The notes beneath the pieces were generated by a model, which saw only the letters and a list, made by a program, of their open reading frames with translations, did not search any database and was not told the DNA's origin. From Apostichopus japonicus (Eukaryota > Echinodermata > Holothuroidea > Aspidochirotida > Stichopodidae), in NCBI RefSeq assembly GCF_037975245.1, contig NC_092562.1, forward strand, positions 30,816,554 to 30,880,553: a DNA stretch of 64,000 nt, in the 5' to 3' direction. The translations under genes were made by a program, and so were the position numbers. Shown here piece after piece: positions 1 through 13,411 of the stretch. The number at the start of each line of letters is the position of its first letter. Positions within the stretch are counted from its first letter, which is position 1.

Positions 1-596
1 TTGTTACTCTATTTGTTCTTTAGTAAACTTCATTAATTATTCTTCTTAATACAAGTTAAGAGAATTAATTAAACTCAGAGTTATTCGACTCTCATCACAT
101 TATAGTTATTCAGTGTAGAATATTGTACTGTGGTGAGCTTCATTTGGCCTATGGCAAGTTCGAAGTTCACCGTTATAATCTTTCATTTAAAACATTCATA
201 GTGTTGTATTTAGCATCATTATTATTCAAGTTTATCATATCCCTTTATTTCAGTTTTACCGTGATAACATGAGTGAGGAATCTCAATACAGTTTACAGAA
301 ACGTACTCCTGTCTTTTTCTCGTCATTTCGCTGGTTAGCTAGCTGTCTAGTGTCGCATATCTAGACGCGTCTGCGAGGGCAGCATAGAATCCTTGTGAAA
401 ATGAATAAGTACCGAAAACAGGACTACCTGCCCGATAGGCGATAAGAAATAACATTTACGTGAATGGCAGAACACGCCCCAAACCGCGTGCGGCCATCTG
501 AAAAAGTTAACTTTCTGTTGCTTGCAAGTGACGTTTTGTTCATGTCGGTAAAAAATGCAGACAGTAATGAAACATGATAACCAGGGGGGGGGGGGT

Positions 597-1080
597 GCAT
601 TTTGGGGGTCTACGGGCAGTGGTACCCCACTAATAGAAATTTGTGGAAATGCCCATCCCTTACATATGAAGTGATAACTATCATTTTCCAGTAGGTTTCA
701 ACTGGTTACCTCATGAGCTGACTTAGGTCAATGAGGGGGATGGGCATTTTGGGGGTCAACTGGCAGGGGTACCCCACTAATAAAAAATACTGGAAATGTA
801 CAAAGAGTACTGCCAATCATTTCCAGTAGTTTTCAACTGTTTACCTCATGAGCTGACCTAGGTCAATGAGGGGAGGGGCATTTTGACACTGACAGCTACT
901 GACAGGGATACCCCACCAATTAAAACTACTCGAAATGCCCCTCCCTTGTATCTGAAGTACTAACCATCATTTTCCAGTAGGTTTCAAGTGGTTACCTCAT
1001 AAGCTGACCTAGTCCATCCGTGAGGGGTCAATTATTGATGACTGGCAAAGCTACCCCCACCAATTACTGGCGATGGCCAT
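597..1080. repeat. Three diverged tandem copies of a ~140-bp unit
   Basis: Copies start near 597, 743 and 877. Each has GGCATTTTGGGGGTC-like sequence, a GGTACCCCACTAAT block, TTTTCCAGTAGGTTTCAA and TTACCTCATGAGCTGAC. A 12-G run (584-595) sits at the left edge. Non-coding. Confidence 0.85.
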
Positions 1081-2471
1081 TTGTTGCTCTTTGGGCCATA
1101 CCTGACACATTGTACTTACTTTGATGAGGTTACCATGAAAGCTGATCTAGTTTAGCTTTTAGGTGACTTTAAAATTGCTCTCCCAGCCACACCCATCACA
1201 TCCGGTTTGCCAGTCGTCTGGTTTCATATACAGGAATGCACTGTGAACATTGTGATGTACAAGGCAATTGGTTACCTTCCCAGCTAACCAAACCCTCCGT
1301 TGTTACAGGAGGGTTCATGTACAATCTAGGCCTTACCATCGTCTGTTTACAAAAGTTCAGACAATTAATAGAAACTCTTCAAGTCTTTGTTCATTTTTGA
1401 CAACCATTGTAAGTAGTTATGCTACAATCTGCCATAAGAATACAACACATTAAAAGCCTCATTCAGCTTCAACCCAACTTGTTGTCAAGAAGTGTTACAG
1501 TAATGGGATTCATACACTGGCGTCCACGAAGGATTGGGCGAGCAAGTGGGACACTTTCCCCCTAGAAAATCAAAGTACTACAACAACAAAAAGCAAGTAT
1601 TATTTCAAAATGCTACGTCTTTCGTGGACTTTTCGCGGTGGAGCCATTATGCCTAGAAATTGAACATTATCTTTATTGCCAATCGTTGAAGAGAAGCTAA
1701 ACAGAAATAATAGAAACACGATTTAAGTCCCGGTAAGCAAGGTGGTTCTTCCACCTCCATGCACACTGCTAGCCATGCTATTAACAATATAAAATATATC
1801 ACAGCCTTTATTTCACCAGGTAGTTCCTTGTTGTCACTCTACGGGTCAGTGGTTAGTAGGTTGGTGTATTATTTTATTACTTCTAAACGAATTCAAAGCG
1901 TCTGAAGAAATGCAAATAGTGTCGTGCTTGGACAGTATATTGGACTATCGATGTACAATTGCCCATTACGTGGTTAGACTGTCGTAGAGTTCAGGATATA
2001 TCGTTACTTACTAGTGAAATGTCATTGGCTGGAACGTTTGGAATAAACCATTATTACCTATGGGGAATAAGACTATGTGAAATAAAGAAACAGGCCTTGT
2101 ATTTCATACACGTACGAGGGTTGTACCGAAAACTCTTGCCTTCTGGTAGGCTACTTTCAAACATGCAAATCAGTGGGGGAAATTGTCCCATCAATTTATC
2201 TGCCAGCACTCTCCCCCCCCCCCCCTCTCCGACAAAGAAAATGCCAGAAATTCGTTCATTTTTATCACCAAAAAAGGTCATTCCCCATGGAAAAGCAATT
2301 CCCATTGCCCCTCCCCTAAAAGCAAACGTCTAGCAAATTCAGATTAATAACGTCCTGATAGAAAGCAACTATTTTACAATGATAAGCAGCTGCATGAGGC
2401 GAACAATAGTTGTATACACTGTTCAGAACAAGATACCTGCAGGGCAGTCCACACTGCATATTTCATAGCGA
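1081..2471. other. Gene-free sequence
   Basis: No convincing exon. A C-run (2213-2224) and short inverted GTCCACGAAG / CTTTCGTGGAC near 1524 and 1619 are the only structures seen. Confidence 0.6.
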
Positions 2472-3845
2472 GTATGGCGGGCCATCAGGCTCAAATCGTG
2501 TGGAATCGATATATACCGATTTAAATCGTCATATCGGTCGACTTATACCAGTTTCTTGCAGCTTAAATGGACTTCTACCGATATAAATCGACATATACCA
2601 GTTTAGAGCGCATTAACATATTCCAAATCCCAAATTCGATGATGATTGACATGTGAAAATACATCATGTGAATTAACCTGACAAGGCGGGCGAATAAGTA
2701 AATAGTTCCTTAATTACCAAGAGAGTAAGAGTGTTTATCGTGATTATGTAAATGGTTATTTTGGACAATTACTTGCAAAAAGATTTCGGTGTAATAATAA
2801 GGCTGAAAAACTGTTATGTCAATGTCAATATGTCAATTATCTCAATGCAAACTGGGCTTGTTTAGTCAAACCAGGGAGCTGCTACTCTTAGCAGCTCCCT
2901 GGTCAAACACGTGGAGCTATAGTATAGGAATACTCTTAGCCAAATACACAGGCCTGCAGGACGTACACAGATGCAATTACCTACTCCAGTTACACCATAA
3001 ACGAAGATTACATTGTTCTGCAGTGAGGCCTACTGTAAGGTTCTGGTTTACTATAGCAATTCATTCTCAGGGGGTTAACAATTACAGTATTCAAACTCAA
3101 ATCATGCATTCCACTGCGGTCGTGTTTATTTCAATTATTCGCCCGCCTTGTCAGGTGACTTCACGTGATGTATTTTCACATGTCAATCATCACCGAAATC
3201 GGGATTTGGAATATGAGCAAAATCGATGATATGTCGATTTAAATAATATGTATATGTCAATTTGAGTTGCTAAAAACTGGTCCAAGAAAATTGACTTCTA
3301 CCGATTTAATTCGACATATCATCGATTTAAACTGGTAGATGTCGATTTAAATTGACATATACCGATTTATTTTACATATCATCGATTTAAATTGGTATAT
3401 GTTGAATAAGATCGGTATATGTCGATTTAAACTGGTATAAGTTGTATTAAATTGACATATACCAATTTATTTGACATATCATCGATTTAAATTGATATAT
3501 GTCGATTTAGATCGGTATATGTCGATGTACACTGGTATAAGTCGAATTAAATTGGTATATGTCGATTAAAAATAGCATATACCTATTTAATTTGACATAT
3601 CATCGATTTAAACTGGTATATGTCGATTTAAATTGACATACACCGATTTAAATTGACATATCATCGATTTAAACTGGTATATGTCGATTTAAATCGGTAT
3701 ATGTCGATTTAAATCGGTAGTAGTCGATTTAAATCGGTAGAAGTCAATTTAAGCTGCTGGAAACTGGTATAAGTCGAAGGAATGTGGTATATGTCGATTT
3801 AAATAGGGCGATTGCCCGCGATTTGAGACTGATGGCCCGCCATAC
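2472..3845. mobile_element. Fold-back/MITE element with inverted ends and palindromic satellite core
   Basis: The left end GTATGGCGGGCCATCAGG is mirrored at the right end as ATGGCCCGCCATAC. Both sides are flanked by GCGA (2468-2471 and 3846-3849), a candidate 4-bp target duplication. A second inverted pair lies inside, ending at 2642-2700 and 3130-3220 (ACAAGGCGGGCGAATAA and its complement). The centre has a 15-bp perfect hairpin (2870-2903). The right third (3225-3810) and part of the left are repeats of CGATTTAAATCGGTATATGT-like units that are themselves palindromic. No transposase frame is present, so it is non-autonomous. Confidence 0.8.
2870..2903. repeat. Perfect 15-bp hairpin inside the fold-back element
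   Basis: ACCAGGGAGCTGCTA and its exact complement, separated by four bases, lie near the centre of the fold-back element. Confidence 0.85.
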
Positions 3846-6384
3846 GCGAGCACCCTTCATGAATCAATTGATAAAGGAGTACATTCACCGTCTTTATTCG
3901 TGAACTCTGGAATGAATGGAAGAGCAATTGGTCTTTAAAAGGTATCATATATTTGCCCAAAATGTTGGCATGCTAGAAATTGTTTTCAAAGACAAGGCCT
4001 GATTATCTAGAGGGGTTCTGTCCCTTCAAATAATTCCCAGACAAAATGGAAAATTAAATATTTCCGGTCGGTAACTGATGACCTTTGACCCTTGAGATTT
4101 TACTCGCGGCTATTGTTACTGTGACAAGGTTGATTCATCACCCTCCTATATAATTTAACTGTCAAGTATTTGTTATTAGAGGGAGCGCGACAACAATAAA
4201 TTTGTTGCTGTACACCTAAAGGCAAATCTATTCGTTATCGCTCTCTCCAACTTTACAGGTAGGTTGATGAATATTTATTGTCATTTATCAAACAATAAAC
4301 TAATCATTAAATGTAAAACATGTTACTATCCTAAATAATGGTAAATCAGAGTCAATGCCTCTCAACGGTAGTAAATACCAGGATAGAAGTAAATCGTCAC
4401 TATTTGCAGGCCTAAGGCTATAAGTGTGTATGTTAGTATGGTCCAGGAGGCGACGGCCGCCTGCACATGTAGCCACTAAAACGTATTGTTTGTTATATTT
4501 CATTATTAATGCAGACTTTTCATTTCTTATTCTTATGATAATCCAGTGCTAGGGTGCTTCGAGGTTAATTTATGACATGTGTGGTTTACCTGGATACAAA
4601 ATTGCGTGTAAAACCAGAATTATTGCAACCACTATAAAAGTCATTACAATTGTGAATGAACATGGAAGTACATACGGTTGCTGTACATTGTTCTGCGCAT
4701 GCGCATTGCGTATTAACTAGGGAAATCCCCTTATAATTAGCGTCTACTGCGGAATTCCTCATTCAGGGACCGTCTGAACAGTTGTGTCATTAGTTTGTAT
4801 TGTTTGGGACTCCGTTTACTATGAGGGTAAAGTGTATTTTATTTAAGAATTTTTACCATTGTGATTATATGCGAAATAGAGAACGATGTAAGAATGAGTT
4901 AGAATGATAAATTTGTTGCAAATGTATTCGTTATCGCTCTCTCCAACTTTACGGGATCCTGACCACCTTGTTACATTACTAAGGTGTGTACCATGATTAT
5001 TTGTGTTATTGACATACACACGCAATTGGTCATGGCTTGGACTAGCATGAAACATTTAATCCAACGGCCATAACCGTTTAAATGTTTAGCAACAAGTTAA
5101 GCAAAGTAGCCTACTTCCTACTCAAATTGCCAGCTCTTGTTGCAGACTCTCCATGTTTCACCAGCGAATTTTTAAAATGCCTGAACACATGCTACATGTA
5201 CCCCCCCCCCCTCCCCGATATTTACACCATCAGTAGCTTATTCCATCCTCTTGGCTCTTCAATATCAAATTATCAAAATTATTGATTTATAACTGAAAAG
5301 ATACTGAATATCTGTAAGTTATTATTTTGCGTTGCAGAAATGTTGGGTATTGCACAGAGTTAGGCAGAAGATCGCGTTTTTCTGTTTTGGCGATAAAATT
5401 ATTGCTCGCGGGCAAGTCGAATACCTACGGTACTACAGTAGCCTAATCTTAAGACATTCGCCCATGTATGAAGACATCGAGACGTTTCAAGAAGGGACCT
5501 GACACCCCCACCTGCCACCCCCATCAGGAAGAGTTCCAATCATATCGCCTTATATTTCTATTCTGGTCTAATGTTAAGTTTGTGGAAAACATTTGTTGGA
5601 GTATTTACTAACGGGAGTGGATTGTGCTCTAGAGCAAGCACAGAGTTATCTAACTTCCAAGTACCGTGATTGATATTATGGTCAATTTTGTTTTGTACAT
5701 TTTGTTTTCTTTCTTACTTTGTTCTGTTTTTTTCTTTCCTTTTCTTTAGGGTTACTAGTTTGATAAACATATTTTTTCTAGTATCCTGTATAAACCATTA
5801 CAGCACTGTTTTTGTATGTGTATGTATATATTAACTGAACTGAACTGAGTAATCTCTCTACATCTGCATGAGATGCCCTAATATACGAGTAAAAGAAATT
5901 TGCCTTTTTTTCATGCTAGTCGGAAATTCATTAACACTTTAATGAAAAGGAGATTTAGTCTTTCAGTTCCTCAACGTTTTACTAACAATGAAGTTTTTTG
6001 ACAGTAAGTTAAGTCATCGGAACTAATTTTACTTTAGCACTCTAAACAATTGCTAGCTGTTTTGATAAGTACTGGCCTGGAATATCTGAGCCTCCCAATT
6101 AGTCTGAGCCAACAGGGTCTTGTGTGAGTGTAACCACATTATCATATTTACAACCATGGTTCCACAAATATACTAATTTGATCAGTGCAATGTTACTAAA
6201 AGAACTTCTGTCACAACAGTTTGGTGATATAATTTGATATCTAACTTCACCTTCTTCAAGAGCTCATATGTGGTGTTTTTCACATGCAAAATTGAAAGTG
6301 CAGGTCAAACCATACGGTTTGTTAGATGCATGTAAGCTTCTTGAAAGTCCCTTGAGTACCTAGCCAAACATTGGGGCTCCATTG
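3846..6384. other. Gene-free sequence
   Basis: AT-rich and featureless apart from a short repeat TTCGTTATCGCTCTCTCCAACTTTAC (in two parts), which occurs at about 4231 and 4928. No exon recognised. Confidence 0.55.
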
Positions 6385-6523
6385 TATATATATATATATA
6401 TATGAAAATCGTAATGAGTTGGAAAATCAAGAACAGTGAAAAAACTTCCAGCCTCCACCGGGATTCGAACCCGGGCCTCCCGCTTTGTACGCGGACACCC
6501 TTAACCAACTAGGCCATGGACGC
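6385..6523 (-). mobile_element. tRNA-derived SINE with intact cloverleaf-like head and TA tail
   Basis: The complement of 6451-6523 (73 nt) folds as a tRNA: acceptor arms GCGTCCA/TGGAGGC (one mismatch), anticodon stem TCCGC/GCGGG with loop GTACAAA (anticodon would be ACA, Cys), and a perfect T-arm CCGGG-TTCGAAT-CCCGG. No CCA end; it continues into a short unique tail and (TA)n at 6385-6404, which marks a SINE rather than a functional tRNA gene. A/B-box promoter elements are intact. Confidence 0.7.
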
Positions 6524-9418
6524 TGATTGTATATCCAGAGGTTCGAAACCGGTAAAGAAGGTCGTAATTCCACTGTTGGCGTTTGTCACCTGTATCGAAC
6601 AATACTAGTTCTGTTTTTGGTGACATATTTTGCCTTACTCTAGAGATCAAACACGGTGCTAACCAACTCATTTGTGAATCCTAAAGCCGGATCTCGAAAG
6701 AGATACTTTGAACAGACTTTATAATAATGAAATGAAGGTAAACGACAAAGGCAAAATACCTTTGAATTTGAGCAAAGGAAGATGGAAAAACTTGGGAAAT
6801 GATAAACATGAAATATATGAACACAACATATCCTGGTCTACAAATATAAGCTTAAACACGTGTAGTAGATTACATAGGTTTAGTTAATCTGTGGCTATTT
6901 TATAAAATAATAACAGAAAATGCATACAGCTTTTGATTTTAAAGACACTATTTAATCAGTTTACATCATACTATTATAAAACATTGAACATTAAGCAAAC
7001 AATGAATCATAATTTAAAACATGAAAGAAGCTTGATGAATGAGAAAGCCGCAATAAACCAGAAAGCCAGTCTTTTCAATTCCTTGCCATAAAATGTCTCA
7101 CTCAACAACCTGATGATGCAGAGCCACTAAATATTAAAAAAAAAAAAACATTGTCGAATAATTTAGTGAGAATCATAATATCAGAGACTCTCTGAACCAT
7201 TACATTCTAATACTAAATACATTCTATACATGATAAAGGCATCAAGCAATTAAGTCACTGATATGGTTATATTGCTGAATGATTTATTTATATAAAACAA
7301 CGAAAAACATGTGTGATGCGAAAGACAATGACTTAATATATCGTTTTGTTAAGAAAAAGTTGGGCTTGCTAGTAGCCTACATATGGACGGTGAAATAAAA
7401 AGTTGTTGAATCAATATATTTATATAAAACAACATGTAACTTTGGCTAAGTGATAGTTTGGCTTATATGTGGCATGGTGGAATCAATACGTCCCCCGAGT
7501 TGTGACCCTCTCGGTGGTGTGGTTACTTGCTATCACACGGATATATGTGTCCAATAAGCCACGCATGGCAGCTTCCTATCCATTTGGGATCAAACTATAT
7601 ACAGTTATATTGCTGAATGATTTTTTAATACAAAAACATACCATTACCCTAGGCCTGTACAGTTCAATAGAAAATATAAAGTTGCCGTTACCAAATTCAG
7701 ACTGACACCAAGAAAATAAAACAATGGATTACACAATAGCTCGCATTACTTTCAAATATGACCTCACCCCAACTTGCTGTTATTGAGTTACCATGTTTAA
7801 AAGCTATTTTCAGCGAAATGAATTTGAGCCCCACCCTCATACCACCACATACCTGATAATTATACCTACACCTTCTACTCACTACGGCACTCCTATGTCT
7901 GTATGTTTAGCTGAAAGCAACTTAAGCCCTGCCCCCTCGTAGATATGCATTATAACACATTCATAAATACCTGTAATGGAATACTGGCTGCTGATTGGCG
8001 GAAAGTCATTCGAGACCAGTCATGACTAATGCTTTAGTGACTGGTCTCGAATGACTTTCAGTATAGAGAATTTAATGACACTAGATCAGCTGCACAGTTA
8101 CCATTTTGTTCTCCTTAGTTGTGTGACACAAGTAACAATGTAGGATTTGTTTCTTAGGTTGCTATAGTGATATCTGATGTATGCTACATATAGTAATCAT
8201 TGGTAAGTATTCATGGTGGTGTTACATAACAATGGATTTGTCAATCTGGTTGCTATAGAGATCTATTTTTAGGTATGCTAATGGGATTGTTAGCTGAAAA
8301 TGTCCTAAAATACTAAATACATGTATATATGTTGTGTTCACTGTACGTACTGCTGTGTTGTGTGTCAGTATTGATACTTCATTGCTCAATAGTCTATACA
8401 CAACGTAGCCTAGCCTAACCATGTGTATAACGTTATAGCCAGTACTATCCTGAGCAGGGTTCCGATTAAGCGGTATTGCATCGCAGTTTGCGATTCAATA
8501 TACATACAAATGCGATGCAACACAATATTTGTATCGCACCTGTGCGAACCAAAAGTTATTACAAAATCTTTTAAGATCAAATTATTTTATTTTGATTGGA
8601 ATACAGAGAAAACAGTATAAACATACTGAGAATACTTCCCCATTGATTTTAGAAGGTACTTATCAAAATGTTACCACTGCTAATCAATCATGAACTTTGA
8701 TGATCTGCTAATCAAGATCAATTCTAATCCGACCCCTGATCATGAGCACTATTAATTCGAAGCTGCTCTGGGTTTCAACAGATAACCAGATCATAATGCA
8801 AATGGACATAATCCATTAATTGGGTAATTCCATGGGTTACCTCGCTGACTTCACTAGTATATAAAGACTAGCATTGCAGGTATGGTACGTACTATATGTA
8901 CAACATACACATGCACTACGCATAAATGTTAACGAATCACACCAATGAACAAGGTGTTGTTTTCGGTGAAACTACCGTCATTTTATCACGAATAGTTATA
9001 TGCGAATCCAGTTTTTCACTGTCTTCGTGTTCCATCGGCTAGTATCTAGCCAGTCTAAGCTGCTAAATGCTAGCGCATATCGCAATATAATTGTGATCGA
9101 CACGGCTAAAGAGTGGTCATGTTCTATAGAATGTTTTGAATCGATCAACTATGACGTGTCAACCACTATTACGTCACGAAAAAAGGAGAGATGAATAAAC
9201 CTGGAGAACAGTTCCTTGATCTTTGAAAAATGCAATAAACTCTTCCTTTTTAGACACTTTTTTTAGTTGTATTTATGACATCATCACAGTGACCTTCGCC
9301 TCGGCCCGCTCAGCCTCTGCGACGACGTCATCATCGGTCCACATATGTGACCGGCTACCCTCGTATTTATCCCCTAATTGAACACACATTATATACCCAC
9401 TTTCTACCAACACCTAAG
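6524..9418. other. Gene-free sequence
   Basis: Low-complexity AT-rich sequence holding only the hairpin at 8001. Short frames on both strands show no protein-like composition. Confidence 0.55.
8001..8059. repeat. Perfect 22-bp stem hairpin
   Basis: GAAAGTCATTCGAGACCAGT plus two more bases at 8001-8022 is exactly complementary to 8038-8059, with a 15-base loop. It could be a short fold-back transposon or a small structured RNA; no flanking duplication is evident. Confidence 0.8.
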
Positions 9419-9789
9419 TTGGGCTCCATAAAAACCTTGATTCTCATTACCGAAAAGTTTATTTCTGACATTGTTTTTATGGTTTCGGCGTTAATATATT
9501 GCCGGAAAGCACTCTGACCAAATCCCACAATCAAACAGTTCTCTCGTACTCGAGATCATGTTGTATTAATATGACTGAGTGAATGTCGGACTAATTGATG
9601 CTCGATAGAAATTCAACTTGACAAGAACAACAAGAACATTCTGGATATACGATTTATAGTACCAGATTGGGCCCAGTGAGACCACATCAAAAGTTGATCT
9701 GAGATAAAAAAAAAAAAATACCTGGCGACAGGGTTTTCAGAAGTCAGTGATGAGAATCAATTTTTTTTTTTTTTTTTTTATGGAGCCAA
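9419..9789. mobile_element. Short MITE-like element with inverted ends
   Basis: The left end reads TTGGGCTCCATAAAAACCTTGATTCTCATTACC in two consecutive blocks. The right end is the complement of TTGGCTCCATAAA, an A-run, then TTGATTCTCATCACTG. About 370 bp, no coding capacity, no clear target duplication. Confidence 0.5.
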
Positions 9790-10819
9790 GTATGGCTGTA
9801 CAAGAAACCAATGGCAAGAAACCAAAAACAAGCCTGTAACAGTTCTAATTAATCTTATCTGTTATATGCTCTCCTCTCATCCTTAGTTTTTCTGTCATCT
9901 TCATCCGGATGATTGCCTTTATAGTGGCAGGATACTTTTTCATTACCAGCTCTGAAAAATAAATGAAAATATGGATCAATTCATGCAGGGGTGTCGATTT
10001 GCTTTTGAAAGTTTGTGGGGGGGGGGGGCATTTGCTTGACATGTACTATCTAAGACACTATCAGAGCGCAACTATTGGCGGGTTTGGCCAAAATGCCTCC
10101 CATATATCCGGAAATGGCACTTCCCAGGCCTTAGAAGTCATCTAAACATTCCTTATTTGAGATCTCATGTTTTAGAAATTAACATTTCCCCAAAAATAAA
10201 TTAACTCGGTCAAATCACTTTGAAGGGCCGGAAAAAAATGACTTATGATACTTTTTAAGCTCTGCTTTATTCATTGTTTTACACGGGTAGTTCAAGGTAA
10301 TCATATTTTGATAAGGAGAAGCCCTGTAGGGAATTTAGGTGTATATTAATTGTTAGATTTGTGTTATCATTATTTGTTTTACATGCCAAAAATGGATCTT
10401 CAGTGAGGGGGGGGGGATGAGCTGAGTGGGTTGGCTGTGTAAGAGACTGGGGCCCATGACCCCATTATGTATGTTAAAAAAGGCCCTGAAGGAGTGTCCC
10501 CTCCCCTTTAGAAAATTTTCAGAAAAACTGTTGGTGATAATTAGTGTGAAAATATTAATATACTTTCGAAAATTTAGGTTACCGGTACCATAATTGTCTA
10601 AACGACAATCAAGGTATGAGTGCCAGGGGCATACTGTCTAAAACACTCTTATTTAAGGGTTTAAGGCCACAATAAGTGTGGTGGGACAACAAACATTAGT
10701 TTCCCCTCCCCAATCGACACACCTGAATTCATGAACTTTTTGAACAATTTGTAACATTATTTTGATTTTTGAAAACTAGTTTTAGTTACGTCATGATCTC
10801 ATTTTCATGATAATAGGTG

Positions 10820-13113
10820 CAGTGTTCTCCGTTTGTCACTTTTTTGTCCGGGTGCTGTTGTCAGTACTAACTTAGCGCGGGTGCTGTTGTCAGTACTAAC
10901 TAAGCGGAGCGCCACTATCGGTTGGCGCGTAGCGTACAAAAAAATTTAGTCAAAAATGTCGCCCAGATTGCAGGAAATGACACTTTTCAGGAATTTATAA
11001 ATTGCATAAATTTTGTTATATTGAGATTCCATGTTTCACAAGTTTACACTTTTTACAATTTTTTTTTCAGTAAAAACACTTTGTAGGAGAAAGCTGCCAA
11101 CACCTGACATTACTTTATTAAATCTGATGTATTCATTTTGAACAGGTTTAGGCCTAATGTGACCTTTGAAATAGCCCCTGGAATGCTTGAAACCATGGAT
11201 CCCTTTACTTGTCAAAATTAATGGTTGTTCACAGGTTGGCAGATGTTGTTTGTCTTTCAATTATATAATATATTGCTGCTTAAAATTTTAATCAATTACG
11301 TGATTGGCCAGGATAATACTGATAATGACGTCATAACTTATGACACACGTGGCTGAAATCATATGTAAATAATGCCATCCAGTCAGTGATCAGTTTACAA
11401 TTTACGATAAATTTAGTGTTTGATTATTTGGCATCATTTAAGATCTTAGATAGAGTAAAATGTCAAAAGCATTTCATCGTTTGAATTTCTGCTTTACTGC
11501 ATGTAATGTTAGATGCTCACATTCTGTAGCCTACGTGTGCCACTGTAATATGTTTTTTTTTTTTTAGTTTAAGCGTTGAATGTTTGTGAACTTATAATAA
11601 CATTGTTAGAAAAATGCACACTTATGTCACAATCGGAAAGATCATACTCTAAACAACTTGTTTGTTAAATTGAATATACAATGGCTTTTTAAGAGAATGT
11701 TGAACAGGATTTAAATGGTGATGTTTTCATGTGTAACGTCAAGTAACGTTAAGAGTTAAAACAGAACATATAGTGTATCTGCATATAGCGAGTGATTTAA
11801 GCCAACAAACATTTAACGTTCCACATAAAATGTTGGTCTCTGCGTGTGATTGTATTCCTAGAGCGAGATTACACGAAGCCACGAGGAGCATATAACCCTT
11901 AACCGCCGAAAAAATGCATATCTAATTCCGTTTTGGAGTTATAGGCGTTTTTGTCCAACAATTCTCTGTTAATACTTTCCTTTATGTTCACATTCATGTA
12001 GCAGAAAATTATATTCGCGGAACTGGTATTTACATTGCGGACCGAGGAAAATCACGGATTTGGAAATTCGTGCACATAATTCGTGAAGAAAAAATCGGAA
12101 TCGGGCCGATGATGAAAAAATAATCGGTATTATCCGATATTGCATAATCGTTTGACCACTACATTCTGATTCGTTACTTATCGCGATTCTCTATCACGTC
12201 CGAAAGTATTGCGCTAAAATTGTATTGCAAAATATACGGTTGCTATACACAATTTCGCGAACGATGATATTTGGTCTCGCTAAGCGTTAACAGCCATTGT
12301 TTGTTGTTATGCATAATTTAGCACGCGATATGTGGTTCACAAATCGTTACAACACATCACTACCACGTGCATTTATAAGAATAACGTTAATGTACAAAGT
12401 AGGGGGCGCTGCTATATGCAGTGTGAATATTTTTTGATTGCTGTCGATGTTGATCCAAAATTTCGTAATGTATCATTCCTTTTTTCAAACGGAGTTACCA
12501 CTTGATAAGAGTGAGTTTGCCCGGTCGTTTTTTAACTTGCCCGGGCAATCGGGCAGTCGTTAATGTCGAGCCCTGCAAAATGCCGTACCGTACGACAACA
12601 TCAATATAACACCTGACGCAAATGAGTTTTTGACGTCGTAAGTTTGCTGGCCAATCACGCAATTTGTCATCAATTTGTAAATATGTACCTTCAAAATGTA
12701 GATTGCAAAGTATATCCATTCAATTAATTATTTTTATGTTATTACTTTTTAAAATGTGTTTTAAATGTTACTAGTAACAAGTAAAAGAAGACTTAACAGA
12801 ACTGTATAAGAACACTTAAAATATGGAAAATGTATACACTTGTATTTGAAAGTGATTTATACAGGTGAGCTGGACGGGGCTGATATCGGATGGTCTGGAT
12901 CGGCAAGTTTGGATAATTTTGCCGATACCGATATTCCGCCGTTAACGGCAATATATTTTGCAACACTTTGGAAAATTTTCCCAAATAGTAAATGCAATGG
13001 TTTCGTACGGGCGGCCGAATAATTTGTCCGGGCGGTAACTTTTTGTCCGGGCGCTGACGCACCTTTTCAGATTGTGTCTGGGCGCGGCGCCCGGATACTA
13101 GTGGAGAACACTG
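10820..13113. mobile_element. hAT-like non-autonomous DNA transposon
   Basis: Ends are CAGTGTTCTCC (10820-10830) and GGAGAACACTG (13103-13113), a typical hAT terminal sequence. AGGTG occurs beside both ends, but a clean 8-bp target duplication is not seen. Just inside, both ends carry GTCCGGG / CCCGGAC-type sequence, and a ~30-bp direct repeat (GGTGCTGTTGTCAGTACTAA) occurs twice at 10850-10905. No transposase frame. Confidence 0.6.
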
Positions 13114-13411
13114 CAGGTGTAATGGCCCGTGTCATTGTTTATCAAAAACATGGGAATACAAATAGTAGTAATAAAAAATAGTAGTTTTTGTCGGACCCCA
13201 GCAATCACCTGTAAAAAAACATTAACTAATCTGAATATTTTTGCCTCAATTATATGTTAATTGAAATTAATATGACTTTCAGTGATTACTAATAAAATTA
13301 GAGCCACCTAGCCATAAATCCCTTCCATGTAATCATGGATAAATTACACAAATCAAACTCACTTGTTATGGCATCTATCTTCCCATTGTGCAACTACTGT
13401 ACTTCTTATTA

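Noticed and set aside
2816-3229. 137-codon plus-strand frame
   Set aside because: Lies within the fold-back element and crosses its inverted repeats; composition is not protein-like.
6451-6523. Functional tRNA-Cys(ACA) gene
   Set aside because: Good cloverleaf, but the anticodon is unusual, the acceptor stem has a mismatch, and it is joined to a SINE-like tail and TA repeat.
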